Notes under the pieces: generated by a model
Seen by the model: the letters and a program-made list of their open reading frames with translations, nothing else
The model's database searches: none
Told to the model about the DNA's origin: nothing
Shown: one piece after another, positions 28,216 to 37,380 of the stretch
Position numbering within the stretch: position 1 is the first letter of the stretch
Layout: each line of letters opens with the position of its first letter
Program-made: the position numbers and the translations under genes
DNA from: Novosphingobium sp. AP12
Lineage (GTDB): Bacteria; Pseudomonadota; Alphaproteobacteria; Sphingomonadales; Sphingomonadaceae
DNA: 39,472 bases
Reading direction: 5' to 3'
Assembly: GCF_000281975.1 (NCBI RefSeq)
Contig: NZ_AKKE01000061.1
Location: 1 to 39,472 of the forward strand

Positions 28216-28245
28216 CTTGAAACTTGGCGGGGTCAGGGCGATATT
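28216..28245 (+). promoter_or_regulatory. Promoter candidate for the Bax-inhibitor-1 gene
   Basis: TTGAAA (28217-28222) is followed after 17 bp by GATATT (28240-28245), a fair sigma-70 match. The same bases read as CTTGAAA, 16 bp, CGATATT, which resembles heat-shock sigma-32 promoters of alphaproteobacteria. It lies about 50 bp before the ATG, and the ribosome binding site AAAGGGAG follows. Confidence 0.5.
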
Positions 28246-28297
28246 CACCCTAGTGTGGAACCGGCATTGTGCAGTGTTCCGCGAAAGGGAGTTAGAA

Positions 28298-29038
28298 ATG
28301 GCGAATTGGAACGACCCCCAGCCCCGCACGGGCTTCGGTGCGTCTCCGAGCCTAGACGGGCGCACCGCCGGCCGGACGACTTACGATGCCGGTCTGCGGC
28401 GGCACATGCTGTCGATCTACAACTACATGGCTTCGGGCGTCCTGCTTTCGGGCATCGTCGCGTTCGTGTTCGCGAACTACGGCTTCGCGGCGGCCATGAT
28501 GGGCAGCCCCATCAAGTGGCTGGTCATGCTCGCTCCGCTGGGATTCGTCTTCGCGATCAGCGGCGGCGCGCAGCGCTTCAGCGAGTCCACGCTAAAGGTC
28601 CTTTACTGGGGCTTCGCGGCGGTGATGGGCATGTCGCTCTCGACTATCTTCTTGATCTACACCAGCTCGTCGATCGCAACCACGTTCTTCGCGACGGCAG
28701 CCGCCTTCGCGGGCCTGAGCCTCTACGGCTACACGACCAAGAAGGACCTGTCGGGCTTCGGCACGTTCCTGATCATGGGCGTCGTGGGCATCCTCATCGC
28801 CTCGCTGGTGAACATCTTCGTGGGCTCGAGCATGCTGCAGCTGGCGATCTCGATCCTCGGCGTGCTGATCTTCGCGGGTCTGACCGCCTATGACACCCAG
28901 ATGCTCAAGAACCAGTACGCCCAGCTTCGCGGCACCGACTTCGTCGGCAAGGCCGTGATCCTCGGCGCGCTTAGCCTGTACCTGGACTTCATCAACATGT
29001 TCCAGTTCCTGCTCAGCTTCCTTGGCCAGAGGGACTAA
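28298..29038 (+). CDS. Bax inhibitor-1/YccA family membrane protein
   Basis: The start is ATG 28298 behind AAAGGGAG. The 246-residue protein has a polar N-terminal tail of about 40 residues, about seven membrane helices, and the family motif TAYDTQMLK near the end. BI-1/YccA (TMBIM) proteins act as membrane ion-leak or proteostasis factors; E. coli YccA inhibits FtsH. The gene stands alone, with its own promoter candidate upstream and a strong terminator downstream, so it is probably a single transcription unit. Confidence 0.92.
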   Translation: MANWNDPQPRTGFGASPSLDGRTAGRTTYDAGLRRHMLSIYNYMASGVLLSGIVAFVFANYGFAAAMMGSPIKWLVMLAPLGFVFAISGGAQRFSESTLKVLYWGFAAVMGMSLSTIFLIYTSSSIATTFFATAAAFAGLSLYGYTTKKDLSGFGTFLIMGVVGILIASLVNIFVGSSMLQLAISILGVLIFAGLTAYDTQMLKNQYAQLRGTDFVGKAVILGALSLYLDFINMFQFLLSFLGQRD

Positions 29039-29123
29039 GCAGGCCGGCAGGCGCGGATTCATCCGAACGGAGGGAAAACCCCTCCTAAGCGATTAATCCA
29101 CAGTGTAGATTCATATAGACATG

Positions 29124-29160
29124 ATGCCCGGTGCGTTTCGTCGCACCGGGCATTTGCTTT
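29124..29160 (+). terminator. Intrinsic terminator after the Bax-inhibitor-1 gene
   Basis: A perfect 12-bp stem, ATGCCCGGTGCG (29124-29135) with CGCACCGGGCAT (29142-29153), and a six-base loop are followed by TTGCTTT. A smaller dyad, GGAGGG/CCCTCC (29069-29085), precedes it. The long GC stem with a T-rich tail fits Rho-independent termination. Confidence 0.75.
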
Positions 29161-29247
29161 ATCGATTCGCAGCGCTAGACATTTTCGCCTGTGATGGAGA
29201 ATACGCGTGTGAACTACGGGATTGAGATCAAGGCAAGCGAGCAGGGC

Positions 29248-29961
29248 ATGCGCCGCCGCCTGCCGTTGCTGGCTGGCTCTGTTCTTGCCGTGACGTTGGC
29301 GACGCTCGCAGGCTGCGCCAAGGCGCCGCCGCCGCCGCCGCCACCCCCGCCTGTCGTCGTGATTCCGCCCATGCCCTCGCCGCCGATGGGCGCTCAGGCG
29401 GAAATGACGATCCCTCCGGTCGCCGAAGACGGCCAGCGTCACACGGTCAATTATGGCATCTCCACCTCACAGGCGGTGTGGAACCTGCGTTCGGCCTACA
29501 ACGTCGCCGCGCTAAACTGCGTGGAGCCGGAATACGCGCCGATCCTCGACGGCTACAAGCGCTTCCTCAAGACTTACGACAAGTCGCTCCACAAGGCGTC
29601 GCTGGAGATCGACCGCAGCTTCCAGAGCCAGCACAAGGGCCGCGCCGCGATCGTCGCGCGCGAGACGTATCAGACACAGGTCTACAACTTCTTCTCGCTG
29701 CCCCCGGTCGACGCCGGTTTCTGCCGCGCCGCGATGGAACTCAGCACCGAACTGCTGACGGTCGAACCCAGCCAGTTCGAAGGCTATTCCTACCAGGGCC
29801 TCGCCAAGCTGGAAGCGCCGTTCAAGGAATTCTTCACGGCCTACGAACAGTACCGCGCCGACCTTGCCGCATGGCAGTCGCGCTATGGTGCGGGTGGGTT
29901 GATCACCGTGCGGCCCACCTCCGAACAGACCATGGCGCAGCCCAAGGGCTTCAGCCAGTAA
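29248..29961 (+). CDS. Lipoprotein with poly-proline segment, unknown function
   Basis: The preferred start is ATG 29248, which gives an MRRRLP n-region, a hydrophobic core and the lipobox LATLAGC; GTG/ATG at 29191/29194 would add 18-19 polar residues before the signal. The product has 237 residues. After the lipid-modified cysteine comes a run of nine prolines, then a P/M-rich spacer. The mature domain (from about VNYGISTSQAVWNLRSAYNVAALNC) is mostly helical, with three cysteines and no known catalytic motif. I do not recognise the family; it resembles uncharacterised sphingomonad lipoproteins (inference). The proline run would need EF-P for efficient translation. Confidence 0.72.
   Translation: MRRRLPLLAGSVLAVTLATLAGCAKAPPPPPPPPPVVVIPPMPSPPMGAQAEMTIPPVAEDGQRHTVNYGISTSQAVWNLRSAYNVAALNCVEPEYAPILDGYKRFLKTYDKSLHKASLEIDRSFQSQHKGRAAIVARETYQTQVYNFFSLPPVDAGFCRAAMELSTELLTVEPSQFEGYSYQGLAKLEAPFKEFFTAYEQYRADLAAWQSRYGAGGLITVRPTSEQTMAQPKGFSQ
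29325..29352 (+). repeat. CCG trinucleotide run coding poly-proline
   Basis: Consecutive CCG codons, with CCA and CCC near the end, encode nine prolines just after the lipobox. Such a run can slip in replication and change the linker length. Confidence 0.6.
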
Positions 29962-30078
29962 GGCTCTCTGCGTGGGCGCCGATCGATGCCCATGCATTTT
30001 TGCCCTTCCCGGCGGAGGCTGTCTTCGCTAAGGGAGCGCTCCCGAGGCGGCTTGCCGCGCGGGAAACGATACTGGAAC

Positions 30079-30154
<76 letters not shown>

Positions 30155-30193
30155 GTATCGACATTTTAGGCGTGTTCGGGGCAACCGGGCATC

Positions 30194-30226
30194 ACCCGGC
30201 CCGAGACACGGCCGGGTTTTTTGTTT
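30194..30226 (+). terminator. Intrinsic terminator after tRNA-Ala
   Basis: ACCCGGCC (30194-30201) pairs with GGCCGGGT (30210-30217) around an eight-base loop, followed by a run of six T (30217-30222) and TGTTT. It is the clearest Rho-independent terminator of the window and separates the tRNA from obgE. Confidence 0.85.
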
Positions 30227-30324
30227 ATCTGCGGCAGGTGGCGTATACGGAACATTGAAGGTTCCGGCGGCCGGGACCGGTCGCAACAGGAGCGCCAGTT
30301 GAGCGCCGGAAGCGATCAGGACCG

Positions 30325-31383
30325 ATGCATTTTCTAGACCAGGCCAAGATCTACACCCGAGCAGGCGGCGGCGGACCCGGAGCGGTCAGCTTCCGCCGCG
30401 AGATGTACGTCGAGTACGGCGGTCCCGACGGCGGTAACGGCGGCAAGGGCGGCGACATCATCTTCGAGGCCGTCGCAGGGCTCAACACGCTGATCGACTT
30501 CCGCTATACCCAGCATTTCAAGGCGCCGCGCGGCGGCCATGGAATGGGCCAGAACCGAAATGGCGCGGCCGGAAAGAACCTCGTCATCAAGGTGCCGATC
30601 GGCACCCAGGTGATCGCCGACGACGAGGACCGGGACACCGTCCTGCTCGACCTGACCGAGCCCGGCCAGCGCGTGGTCTTCAGCGAAGGCGGCCTCGGCG
30701 GACGCGGCAACGCCAGCTACAAGACCAGCACCAACCGCGCGCCGCGCCAGCACCAGCCCGGCATCCAGCCGGAAGAGCAGTGGGTATGGCTGCGCCTCAA
30801 GCTGCTGGCCGACGTCGGCCTCGTCGGCATGCCCAACGCCGGCAAGTCCACTTTTATCAACAAGCTGTCGAACGCCAAGGCTAAGGTCGGCGACTATGCC
30901 TTCACCACGCTGCGCCCGCAGCTGGGCGTCGTTACGCACAACCACCGCGAGTTCGTGGTGGCCGACATTCCGGGGCTGATCGCGGGCGCCGCCGACGGTG
31001 CCGGCGTGGGCGATCGTTTCCTCGGCCACATCGAGCGCTGCCGCGTGCTCGTCCACCTCATCGACATTTCCAACGCCGACCCGGTCGAGGCGATGCAGAT
31101 CGTGGAGGAGGAGCTGGAAGCCTACAGCGAGGCACTGGCCGACAAGCCGCGCCTCGTGGCGCTCAACAAGGTCGACCTCGTCGACGACGCGTTGGCGGCG
31201 GACTACGCCAAGCTGCTGCTCAAGGCCGGTGCCGACGAGGTTTTCCCGATCTCCGGCGCGACCGGGAAAGGCATGCCGCGGCTGCTCGACGCGATCATCG
31301 ACTACCTTCCTGCCGCTACCGTGACCGAGCGTCCTGCCGGCGAGCGCGAGGAACTCGACGACAAGCCGTGGTCGCCGATCTGA
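30325..31383 (+). CDS. obgE: GTPase Obg (ObgE/CgtA)
   Basis: This 352-residue protein has a glycine-rich Obg fold (about 1-158, with GGPDGGNGGKGGDI), then the G domain: G1 GMPNAGKST at 168-176, G3 DIPGLI and G4 NKVD. The C-terminus is short and acidic (ELDDKPWSPI), without the extra C-terminal domain of Firmicutes. It binds the 50S subunit and links ribosome assembly to growth. In many bacteria rplU-rpmA precede obgE; here the tRNA-Ala and its terminator do. An AGGA lies before the ATG. Confidence 0.97.
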   Translation: MHFLDQAKIYTRAGGGGPGAVSFRREMYVEYGGPDGGNGGKGGDIIFEAVAGLNTLIDFRYTQHFKAPRGGHGMGQNRNGAAGKNLVIKVPIGTQVIADDEDRDTVLLDLTEPGQRVVFSEGGLGGRGNASYKTSTNRAPRQHQPGIQPEEQWVWLRLKLLADVGLVGMPNAGKSTFINKLSNAKAKVGDYAFTTLRPQLGVVTHNHREFVVADIPGLIAGAADGAGVGDRFLGHIERCRVLVHLIDISNADPVEAMQIVEEELEAYSEALADKPRLVALNKVDLVDDALAADYAKLLLKAGADEVFPISGATGKGMPRLLDAIIDYLPAATVTERPAGEREELDDKPWSPI

Positions 31384-31542
31384 TCGCGTGAAATCCTCCC
31401 TGTCGCGGCGCGATGGGGAGGAGGGCACGGCCTGCGGGCGTGGAGCGATGGCCGCCAAGGCCCATGCGTTCCGCCGCCGCGCCCGCCCGCGCAAGCTGAT
31501 GCTTTCCACCCACTGGCTATTACCCTAAAGGCTGGCGTTCCC

Positions 31543-32676
31543 ATGCCCATTTCCCGACTCTCCGACCTTGCCGACGCATCCCTCGCACCCCGCCTGGTCA
31601 TCAAGGTGGGCTCGGCGCTGCTCGTCGGTCCGGACGGCGTGCGGCGTGAATGGGTGGCCGCCCTGGTCGCCGAGATTGCCGAGGCGCGCGGGCGCGGTCA
31701 GGACGTCATCGTCGTATCCTCGGGCGCGATTGCGCTGGGCGCGGCGACGCTGGGACTGGAAAAGGGCGGGCGCGGGAGCCTGGCGGACGCTCAGGCGAGC
31801 GCCGCTGTCGGTCAGATCGCGCTGTCGGGCCTCTGGGCGCAGCTCCTCGGCGACCACGGGATCACCGCAGCGCAGATGCTGCTGACGCTCGAGGATCTCG
31901 AGGACCGCCGCCGTTACCTCAACGCGACCGCCACGCTGGGCCGACTGCTCGATGCGGGCGCGGTGCCTGTCATCAACGAGAACGACTCGGTCGCGACGCA
32001 GGAAATCCGCTTCGGCGACAACGACCGGCTCGCCGCACGTGTCGCTCAGGCCGCACAGGCGAGCGCGGTGGTTCTGCTCTCCGACATCGACGGGCTCTAC
32101 GACTGCCACCCGAAACTGCCGGGCGCCACACTGATCCCGGTGGTCGAGGGGGTGACGCGCGAGGTCCACGCCATGGCCAGCACCGAGTCGAACTCGGGCA
32201 TGGGCTCGGGCGGCATGGTCTCGAAGCTGCAGGCGGCCGAGATCGCGGAACTGGCGGGCATCTGCCTCGTCATCGGCAATGGCCAGCATGACCGGCCGGT
32301 CGAGCGCATCCTCGCGCAGGGCATCGGCACGCTGTTCGTGCCCGGAGCCAGGAAGGCCGGTGCGCGCAAGGCGTGGCTGGGCGGGCGGCTCAAGCTCAAG
32401 GGCGAACTGCTCGTCGACGACGGCGCCGCCGCCGCGCTGCGCCGGGGCTCGAGCCTGCTCGCCAAGGGCATCACCGCGGTCGAGGGCGTTTTCGGGCGCG
32501 GCGATCCGGTGGCGATCGTCGGTGGCGAGGGCACGGTACTGGCACACGGACTTTCCGAATACGACGCGGCCGAATGCGCGGCGATCGTCGGGCTGCATTC
32601 GAACGAGCAAGAGGCCGTGCTCGGCTACGCGCCGCGCTCCTCGGTGGTCCACCGCGACCAGATGGTGATGAAGTGA
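31543..32676 (+). CDS. proB: Glutamate 5-kinase ProB
   Basis: This 377-residue protein has an amino acid kinase domain (about 1-260: VIKVGSALLVG, SSGAIALG, INENDSVAT, SDIDGLYD and GSGGMVSKLQAA) and a C-terminal PUA domain (about 280-377). It phosphorylates glutamate in the first step of proline synthesis and is the usual feedback point. It lies 159 bp after obgE; a CCTCCC/GGGAGG dyad in that gap (31395-31421) has no T-run. The stop overlaps the next gene (GTGA). Confidence 0.97.
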   Translation: MPISRLSDLADASLAPRLVIKVGSALLVGPDGVRREWVAALVAEIAEARGRGQDVIVVSSGAIALGAATLGLEKGGRGSLADAQASAAVGQIALSGLWAQLLGDHGITAAQMLLTLEDLEDRRRYLNATATLGRLLDAGAVPVINENDSVATQEIRFGDNDRLAARVAQAAQASAVVLLSDIDGLYDCHPKLPGATLIPVVEGVTREVHAMASTESNSGMGSGGMVSKLQAAEIAELAGICLVIGNGQHDRPVERILAQGIGTLFVPGARKAGARKAWLGGRLKLKGELLVDDGAAAALRRGSSLLAKGITAVEGVFGRGDPVAIVGGEGTVLAHGLSEYDAAECAAIVGLHSNEQEAVLGYAPRSSVVHRDQMVMK

Positions 32677-33611
32677 ACAGAGTGGACCGGCCGATCATCG
32701 CGCTGACCGGGGCGACCGGGTTCGTCGGGCAGGCGGTGCTCGATGCAGCGCTCGCCGCCGGCTATGCGGTGCGCGCGCTGACGCGGCGGACGCAGCCCGA
32801 GCGCAAGCATGTGGACTGGGTGGGCGGTGACCTTGCCGATACCGCTGCGCTTGCCGAACTGACGCGCGGCGCAGAAGCGGCCATCCACGTCGCGGGCGTC
32901 GTCAATGCGCCCGATGCGGCCGGGTTCGAGGCGGGCAACGTCACCGGCACGCTCAACCTGATCGAGACGCTGGTGTCGCAGGGCATCCGGCGGCTCGTGC
33001 ACGTCTCCTCGCTCTCCGCGCGGGAGCCCGGACTTTCCGCCTACGGGGCGTCGAAGGCCAAGGCCGAGAAGTTCATCATGGCCAGTTCGCTCGACTGGAC
33101 GATCGTGCGTCCGCCCGCGATCTACGGCCCGCGCGACAAGGAAATGCTCGAGCTGTTCAAGGCCGCGCGCTGGGGCGTCATGCCTATGCCGAAGGAGGGC
33201 CGGGTGTCCATGATCCACGTCGAGGACCTCGCGCGGCTGCTGGTGGCGCTGGTCCCCGGCGACGGCGAACGGATCGGCGGCGTTAGTGGGCAGATATTCG
33301 AACCCGACGACGGCAAGCCGCAGGGCTGGGACCATTACGAGACGGCGCTGGCGATCGGCTGGTCGATGGGCAAGCGCCCGCGCGTGATCGGACTGTCGCA
33401 TGCCATGCTCGGCCGCGTGGCGCGCCTCGACAACTTTTTGCGCGGGCCCCGCGCAAAAATGACACTCGACCGCGCCGCCTATTTCAGCCACCCGGACTGG
33501 GTGGTTTCGCCCGAGGCCGCGGTTCCCGCCGCGCTCTGGAAGCCGCGCATCGAGACGCGCGAGGGGCTGAAGGCCACTGCGCAGTGGTACCGCGAGCAGA
33601 AGTGGCTCTGA
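32673..33611 (+). CDS. NAD(P)-dependent epimerase/dehydratase-like protein (extended SDR)
   Basis: The start is GTG 32673, overlapping proB by 4 bp; GTG 32682 is an alternative. The 312-residue product has the Rossmann loop GATGFVG at 13-19 and an SDR catalytic pair Tyr124-x3-Lys128 (YGASK). It resembles the atypical SDR group that includes NDUFA9-like and NmrA-like proteins. Coupling to proB suggests co-expression, but the substrate cannot be read. It is cytoplasmic and has no membrane helix. Confidence 0.85.
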   Translation: MNRVDRPIIALTGATGFVGQAVLDAALAAGYAVRALTRRTQPERKHVDWVGGDLADTAALAELTRGAEAAIHVAGVVNAPDAAGFEAGNVTGTLNLIETLVSQGIRRLVHVSSLSAREPGLSAYGASKAKAEKFIMASSLDWTIVRPPAIYGPRDKEMLELFKAARWGVMPMPKEGRVSMIHVEDLARLLVALVPGDGERIGGVSGQIFEPDDGKPQGWDHYETALAIGWSMGKRPRVIGLSHAMLGRVARLDNFLRGPRAKMTLDRAAYFSHPDWVVSPEAAVPAALWKPRIETREGLKATAQWYREQKWL

Positions 33612-33635
33612 CGACGTAACGGGGAAATTGCACGG

Positions 33636-34622
33636 ATGAAGGGGCTGCTCGCGCGCTTGAATATCGATCCCTACCTGCTCCTGCTGGTCGGCACGGTGGG
33701 GCTGGCCTCGGTGCTGCCGGCACGGGGAATCTGGGCCGATATCGCCGGCGGCGTGGCGGATGCGGGCATCGCGCTGCTGTTCTTCCTCCACGGCGCCAAG
33801 CTCTCGCGCGAGGCGATCCTCGACGGAGCGAAGGCCTGGAAGCTGCACCTCACGGTGGCGGCGGTGACCTTCGTACTGTTCCCGCTGATCGGCCTCGGCG
33901 TCCGCGCGATCCCGGGGCTCGAACCCTCGCTCGCGACGGGTGTGCTGTACCTGACGCTGCTGCCCTCGACCGTGCAATCCTCGATCGCTTTCACCGCGAT
34001 TGCCGGGGGCAACGTGGCGGCCGCGGTGTGCAGCGCGTCGTTCTCGAACCTTGCGGGCATTTTCATCACGCCGCTGCTGACGGCGCTCTTCATCACGGGG
34101 GACAGTGGCGGTTTCTCGGCCGACCCGGTGATCGCCATCGCCTCGCAGCTGTTGCTGCCATTCCTCGCGGGACATTTCCTGCGACCGTGGATCGGCGGCT
34201 TCGTGACGCGCAACAAGCAGGTCTTGGGCTACGTCGATCGCGGCTCGATCCTGCTCGTGGTCTACACCGCCTTCGGCGCGGCAGTGATCGAAGGGCTGTG
34301 GCAGAAGGTCACGCTGGGCGAACTGGGCCTGATCGCGGTCATCTCGCTGGGCGTGCTGGCGGTGGTGATGATGATCTCGACAATGGTCGGCAAGGCGCTG
34401 GGTTTCTCACGCGAGGACCGGATCGTGCTGCTGTTCTGCGGCTCCAAGAAGAGCCTCGCGACCGGCGTGCCCCTGGCGGGCGTGCTGTTCCCGGCGGCGC
34501 AGGTGGGCGCGATCATCCTGCCGCTGATGTTCTTCCACCAAATCCAGCTGATGGTCTGCGCGGTGCTGGCGCGGCGCTTCGCGGCGGAGAACGAGAAGGC
34601 GGCGGCGGTGGTCGCGGCCTGA
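33636..34622 (+). CDS. Bile acid:sodium symporter-like transporter (SBF-like family)
   Basis: This 328-residue membrane protein has about nine to ten helices and the pattern of the SBF-like (YfeH-type) family: an early GIALLFFLHGAKLS segment, LTLLPSTVQSSIAF, and a late FCGSKKSLATGVPLA motif. Members of the BASS superfamily use sodium to carry organic anions; the true substrate here is unknown, and bile acid is only the family label. It starts 24 bp after the SDR gene and ends 12 bp from the convergent P450 gene. Confidence 0.88.
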   Translation: MKGLLARLNIDPYLLLLVGTVGLASVLPARGIWADIAGGVADAGIALLFFLHGAKLSREAILDGAKAWKLHLTVAAVTFVLFPLIGLGVRAIPGLEPSLATGVLYLTLLPSTVQSSIAFTAIAGGNVAAAVCSASFSNLAGIFITPLLTALFITGDSGGFSADPVIAIASQLLLPFLAGHFLRPWIGGFVTRNKQVLGYVDRGSILLVVYTAFGAAVIEGLWQKVTLGELGLIAVISLGVLAVVMMISTMVGKALGFSREDRIVLLFCGSKKSLATGVPLAGVLFPAAQVGAIILPLMFFHQIQLMVCAVLARRFAAENEKAAAVVAA

Positions 34623-34634
34623 GCCGCCGTTTCG

Positions 34635-35879
34635 TCAGCCGACGGGCTCGGGTGTACGCGCCGGCGCGGGATCGAAGGCGATCGGCAGCGACTTGATGCC
34701 CCAGACGCCGCAGAAACTGCGCCAGGCGGGCGCAGCCGCATGGCGCGGGTTGGTGAGGCGCTGCGCGATGAGGTGAGTCGCTTCCTCGACGTTGGCCTGG
34801 GCAAGGAACTGGCCGAGGCAAATGTGCATGCCCCGGCCGAAGGCGAGCGGCGCGGTGCGGTCGGGCCGGTCGGGATCGAACTCCAGCGGATGGGCGAACA
34901 GAGCCGGATCGCGGCCCGATATGCCGAGCGGGAACAGCAGCATCGTGCCCGCCGGGATCGTCACTCCCTCCCACGTCACGTCGCGCGTAGTCACGCGGTA
35001 GGTGTTGGACGGGCTGGTGAGGCGCAACTGTTCGCGCACCACCTTGCGGCAGTAGTCGCGGTCTGCCGCGCAGCGCTCCCACATCGCGGGATGCGCGATC
35101 ATCGAGTCCATCAGCAGCGTCAGCAGGTTCTTGGACGTGTCGTATCCCGCGCCGAACAGGAACACGAGCATCTGCCGCAACTCCTTGGGGCTCAAGTCGC
35201 CACGCGTGTTGGCGGCGATGAGGTCATCGAGGAGGTCGCCCCGGTTGCCGTTCGGCCCGCGCTCCTCGATCAGGTCGTCGACGAAGCGCCAAAGCACCTG
35301 ATACGCCTCCTCGATCCGGGGCATGTCCTCCACGATCATGTTGAAGCTCGTGCCCTGCACCTCGAGCGAGGAGATGATCGCGGGCAGGCGGGCGACGTCG
35401 CCGCCGATCAGTGCGAACATGACGCGCACGGGGAAGTTGGCGGCGAACTCGGTGAAGTCGAACGCCCCCTTCGGAGCCCATTCGTCAAGCAGGGCGTCGA
35501 TGGTTTCGATCATCACCGGGCGCATGCGCTTGACGTTGCCTGGCCCGAAAGCGGCGCTGACGCTGGAGCGCAGGCGCTGATGGTCGGCGCCGTGGCGCAC
35601 CAACAGCATCTCCTGCGCGAAGTCGCCCCAGCCCGTGCCTTGCGCCCCCATGATCCCGACGATCTCGCTGCCCGGCATGGCCAAGGCATCGTCCATGCGC
35701 ATGATCTCGTCGATCGCACGGTAGGAGGTGAGCACCGGGCCGATCACGCTCGTCGCCAGCCAGGGATGCCGCGCCCGGGCCGCTTCCAGCCACGGCGTCG
35801 GGTCGTTCGAGAACGCGGCCGTTTCGACCGGCAGGTGAAACAGGTCGAGGTCTTCGATGCGCTGTATGGGCGTGTTCAT
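34635..35879 (-). CDS. Cytochrome P450
   Basis: This 414-residue soluble bacterial P450 has the heme-binding motif FGRGMHICLG with Cys354 as the heme ligand, the I-helix GAGYDT at 243-248 and the ExxR motif Glu283-Arg286. The length and lack of a membrane anchor fit a class I enzyme that takes electrons from a ferredoxin and its reductase; neither gene is in the window. A strong ribosome binding site (AAGGAGAGG) lies five bases before the ATG. An MFS transporter gene lies upstream on the same strand. The substrate is unknown. Confidence 0.96.
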   Translation of the reverse strand: MNTPIQRIEDLDLFHLPVETAAFSNDPTPWLEAARARHPWLATSVIGPVLTSYRAIDEIMRMDDALAMPGSEIVGIMGAQGTGWGDFAQEMLLVRHGADHQRLRSSVSAAFGPGNVKRMRPVMIETIDALLDEWAPKGAFDFTEFAANFPVRVMFALIGGDVARLPAIISSLEVQGTSFNMIVEDMPRIEEAYQVLWRFVDDLIEERGPNGNRGDLLDDLIAANTRGDLSPKELRQMLVFLFGAGYDTSKNLLTLLMDSMIAHPAMWERCAADRDYCRKVVREQLRLTSPSNTYRVTTRDVTWEGVTIPAGTMLLFPLGISGRDPALFAHPLEFDPDRPDRTAPLAFGRGMHICLGQFLAQANVEEATHLIAQRLTNPRHAAAPAWRSFCGVWGIKSLPIAFDPAPARTPEPVG

Positions 35880-35934
35880 GGCGCCTCTCCTTGCGCCGAC
35901 GTTCCTTCATGGGACGGCCGGTCACTCGGCGACC

Positions 35935-35962
35935 AATGTACCTAAAAATGATCCACCGTCAA
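35935..35962 (-). promoter_or_regulatory. Promoter candidate for the P450 gene
   Basis: Read on the minus strand, TTGACG (35962-35957) is followed after 16 bp by TACATT (35940-35935), a good sigma-70-type match in the only AT-rich patch of the 122-bp gap. It suggests that the P450 gene can be transcribed without the MFS gene. Confidence 0.5.
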
Positions 35963-36001
35963 TCATAACGCCCTGCCCATCTTGGCCGGTGCCGGGCGGT
36001 G

Positions 36002-37228
36002 TCAGGCTGCTACCGGCTCTCCCAGCACGTCGTCTTCCGGCGCCCGCCGCAGCATCAGCAGGAGCAGCGACCCCACCAGGACCGAGGTGCCCGTGACCAC
36101 GAGGAACGTATTGAAGCTGCCCGTCCGCGCCATCGTCAGGCTGAGGAGCATGGCGCCCGAGGCTGCCGCGAGCGAGCAGACGCCGGTCAGCAGGCCCAGC
36201 ACGCTGGAATAGATCGCCGGCCTGAAATGCCGCGCGACGAGGAAGGCGAGGATGTCGCCCTCGGCGCCGACCGCGAAACCGAGGCTGAAGATCGCGGCGG
36301 TCACCACTGCGTGCGCGTCGTAGCTGGTCGCCAGCACGTAGAGCCCGACGCCCGGCAGCCCAAGCGTGAAGAACGAGACCACGTTCGGGGCGAAGCGGTC
36401 GAGCGCGATGCCGGTGATGAAGCGCCCCAGCAGCATGCCCAGCGCCAGAGCCGTGAACATGATCGACGCCCCCTCGCCGGTGATGCCGTTGTCGAGCACG
36501 AGCATCTTGAGCTGTACCAGGATCAGCGTCAGCGGCAGGTTGCACAGGTACATCGAGGCGAACAGGATCCAGAACGCCGGCTCGCGGAACACCTCGGGAT
36601 AGTCGTCGCGCGCGCGGCGCTTGGGGGCGAGGACCGCCAGCGCATGGGCGCGCCCGGTCGAGGGGATCAGCAGGAAGGTCACAATGCCGGTCAGGGTCAC
36701 GAACAGCGCCAGCACCCGGTAGGTCGCGACCCAGCCGTGCGCCTCGACATATTCGTTGAGGATCGGCCCGCCCACCGCGCTGAACAGCGCCGGGCCGCAG
36801 GCGACGATAGCCAGCGCCAGTCCGCGCGCATGGACGACGTGTTGCACTACGAGACGAGTATAGACCGTGGCAGTGGTCGTCACGCAGACCACGCTCTGGA
36901 AGATGAAGACGGCGAGGTAGATGTTGAACGACCCGCCGTTCAGGCTGAAGCCGAGGAACGCCAGCGGCATCGCGACGATGCCGATCAGCGCGGTCAGCTT
37001 GACCCCCAGGACGTCGGCGAGGCGGCCGATGAAGGGCATCGCCAGCGCCGTCAGCAGGCCAAGGGTGCCGACCATCGCGAAGTCCGACTTCGACCAGCCG
37101 GCGTCCGAAACCAGGGTCGGCGCGATCGCACTGGTGACCGTCCCGATGATCGACATGCCCGTGCCCATGCCCAGCGTCGCCGCCAGCAGCGGCCGCCACG
37201 CGGCAGCGATTTCCGATAGATAACGCAA
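36002..37228 (-). CDS. MFS transporter
   Basis: This polytopic protein has about twelve helices. The preferred start is TTG at 37228, which follows GGGAGAG by about eight bases and gives 408 residues, the normal MFS length; a GTG at 37309 would add 27 polar residues. The loop GRLADVLGVK between helices 2 and 3 is the MFS signature. Features such as the long central loop with RRARDDYPEVF resemble the monocarboxylate/oxalate porter branch. It probably carries an organic acid or a hydrophobic compound handled by the neighbouring enzymes (inference). Confidence 0.85.
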   Translation of the reverse strand: MRYLSEIAAAWRPLLAATLGMGTGMSIIGTVTSAIAPTLVSDAGWSKSDFAMVGTLGLLTALAMPFIGRLADVLGVKLTALIGIVAMPLAFLGFSLNGGSFNIYLAVFIFQSVVCVTTTATVYTRLVVQHVVHARGLALAIVACGPALFSAVGGPILNEYVEAHGWVATYRVLALFVTLTGIVTFLLIPSTGRAHALAVLAPKRRARDDYPEVFREPAFWILFASMYLCNLPLTLILVQLKMLVLDNGITGEGASIMFTALALGMLLGRFITGIALDRFAPNVVSFFTLGLPGVGLYVLATSYDAHAVVTAAIFSLGFAVGAEGDILAFLVARHFRPAIYSSVLGLLTGVCSLAAASGAMLLSLTMARTGSFNTFLVVTGTSVLVGSLLLLMLRRAPEDDVLGEPVAA

Positions 37229-37380
37229 GGTCTCGTCTCTCCCGGGAGGGTCTTCTCCCTTTGCGCGGACCTTGCCAGCTTGACCCCGGCGGCAAAAGCG
37301 CTGCTCCACCGGAGCTCGGGGTTTTCACGGTGAGGCAACCGGAAATCGCCGGAGCGTTGCGGATCATCCGGAATGCGAAC

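Noticed and set aside
30032..30043. Perfect 12-bp palindrome GGGAGCGCTCCC upstream of tRNA-Ala
   Set aside because: Short GC palindromes are common in this base composition; no second copy or promoter context supports a function.
31395..31421. CCTCCC/GGGAGG dyad between obgE and proB as terminator
   Set aside because: Six-bp stem, 15-base loop and no T-run; too weak to call a terminator.
32625..34175. 516-codon open frame on the minus strand antisense to the SDR and SBF-like genes
   Set aside because: Same GC-bias artefact; the sense genes have clear motifs and the antisense product has none.
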